6,399 nt of DNA from Holosporales bacterium (GTDB taxonomy: Bacteria; Pseudomonadota; Alphaproteobacteria; RUG11792). The notes below the pieces were generated by a model that saw nothing but the letters and a program-made list of their open reading frames with translations, had not been told where the DNA came from and ran no database searches. A program made the position numbers and the translations under genes. This document shows, piece by piece, positions 5,944 through 6,399 of this stretch (the stretch's first letter is position 1; every line of letters begins with the position of its first letter). The stretch lies in NCBI GenBank assembly GCA_031263345.1, contig JAISFY010000054.1:1-6399 (forward strand). The letters are read 5' to 3'.

Positions 5944-6399
5944 TTAGGATTTAGGATGGCTATAGATCTGCAATATTTTATTCCGTTTTTGAAAGATTAT
6001 TTTCGCTGTATTCCTTACGTCTTCTAGACTGATATCTTTAATTATTTTCCTGATATTTTTTATGTCTAAAATTTTGTGTCCATTTCCAATATAAAGGACG
6101 ACAAAGCTTATAATATCGCTCAAATTATCCATTATCATCTCGATCCCATCCAACAACTTAATCTTTTCTTTTTCAAGCAATTCGGCTGTAAGATATTTAT
6201 CTGGAAAATCATCGATTATCTTTGTCATTTCTTTATCGGCCACTTTAACATCTTTCCCATCTCTTAATACCATCGATACGCTAAGACGCCCCTTATCGAA
6301 AGCACGGATATCGGCATAGGATCCGACGACGTATGCCAATTCCTTTTTATCAACTAAATTCTGAGACAGAACGGAATCCCCTCTAGCGGCCAACAAGTT
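5944..6399 (-). CDS. M16-family peptidase-like protein, C-terminal part only
   Basis: The gene enters from the right edge; 151 codons and the TAA stop are visible. The fragment resembles the end of the C-terminal domain of M16 (pitrilysin/insulinase) metallopeptidases. A segment with SVLSQNLVDKKELAYVVGSY matches the family's pattern of a Leu/Val repeat region before a substrate-cradling strand. It is followed by a beta segment (LSVSMVLRDGKDV), a helix beginning TAELLEKEKIKLLDGI, and a final strand near the C-terminus. The HxxEH zinc site lies in the N-terminal half and is not in the window, so activity cannot be judged. Such proteins are often inactive partners in paired M16 dimers. A TTG near the edge (6396) is not the true start. 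The stop is 81 bases before tRNA-Thr, with no good minus-strand terminator between. Confidence 0.75.
   Translation of the reverse strand, partial: NLLAARGDSVLSQNLVDKKELAYVVGSYADIRAFDKGRLSVSMVLRDGKDVKVADKEMTKIIDDFPDKYLTAELLEKEKIKLLDGIEMIMDNLSDIISFVVLYIGNGHKILDIKNIRKIIKDISLEDVRNTAKIIFQKRNKILQIYSHPKS

Overview
All protein genes and the tRNA in this window lie on the minus strand, so transcription runs from high to low coordinates. The gene content is bacterial. It fits an AT-leaning alphaproteobacterium, quite possibly host-associated: uS9 carries the roughly 30-residue N-terminal extension seen in alphaproteobacterial homologues such as those of Rickettsia, and two solute carriers flank housekeeping genes. 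Placement near Holosporales/Rickettsiales is inference from protein style, not a demonstrated match.

Layout in transcription order. (1) 6399-5944: the C-terminal part of an M16-family zinc-protease-like protein that enters from the right edge. (2) 5862-5787: tRNA-Thr(CGU) with encoded CCA and its own TATAAT promoter. (3) 5786-5459: a 328-base gene-free stretch holding a small AT-rich hairpin, a striking 130-base palindrome (5631-5760) that looks like a miniature inverted-repeat element or structured RNA, and the rplM promoter. (4) 5458-3332: rplM-rpsI with a 4-base GTGA overlap, followed 10 bases later by a dicarboxylate/amino-acid:cation symporter (SDF) family gene. (5) 3220-1294: a tight nusB-holC-tsaD cluster in which both junctions are TAATG overlaps. 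(6) 1206-1: an MFS transporter that leaves through the left edge and has an odd start region.

Functionally the window combines translation (uL13, uS9, tRNA-Thr, and TsaD for t6A37 tRNA modification), rRNA antitermination (NusB), replication (the chi subunit of DNA polymerase III), solute transport (SDF and MFS carriers) and a peptidase-family protein. I saw no phage, CRISPR, toxin-antitoxin or biosynthetic system.

The points most worth a second look are the palindromic element upstream of rplM, the SDF carrier whose canonical cation- and substrate-binding residues are replaced, the nusB-holC-tsaD arrangement, and the MFS start. These are oddities in an otherwise ordinary housekeeping region, not a clear new system.
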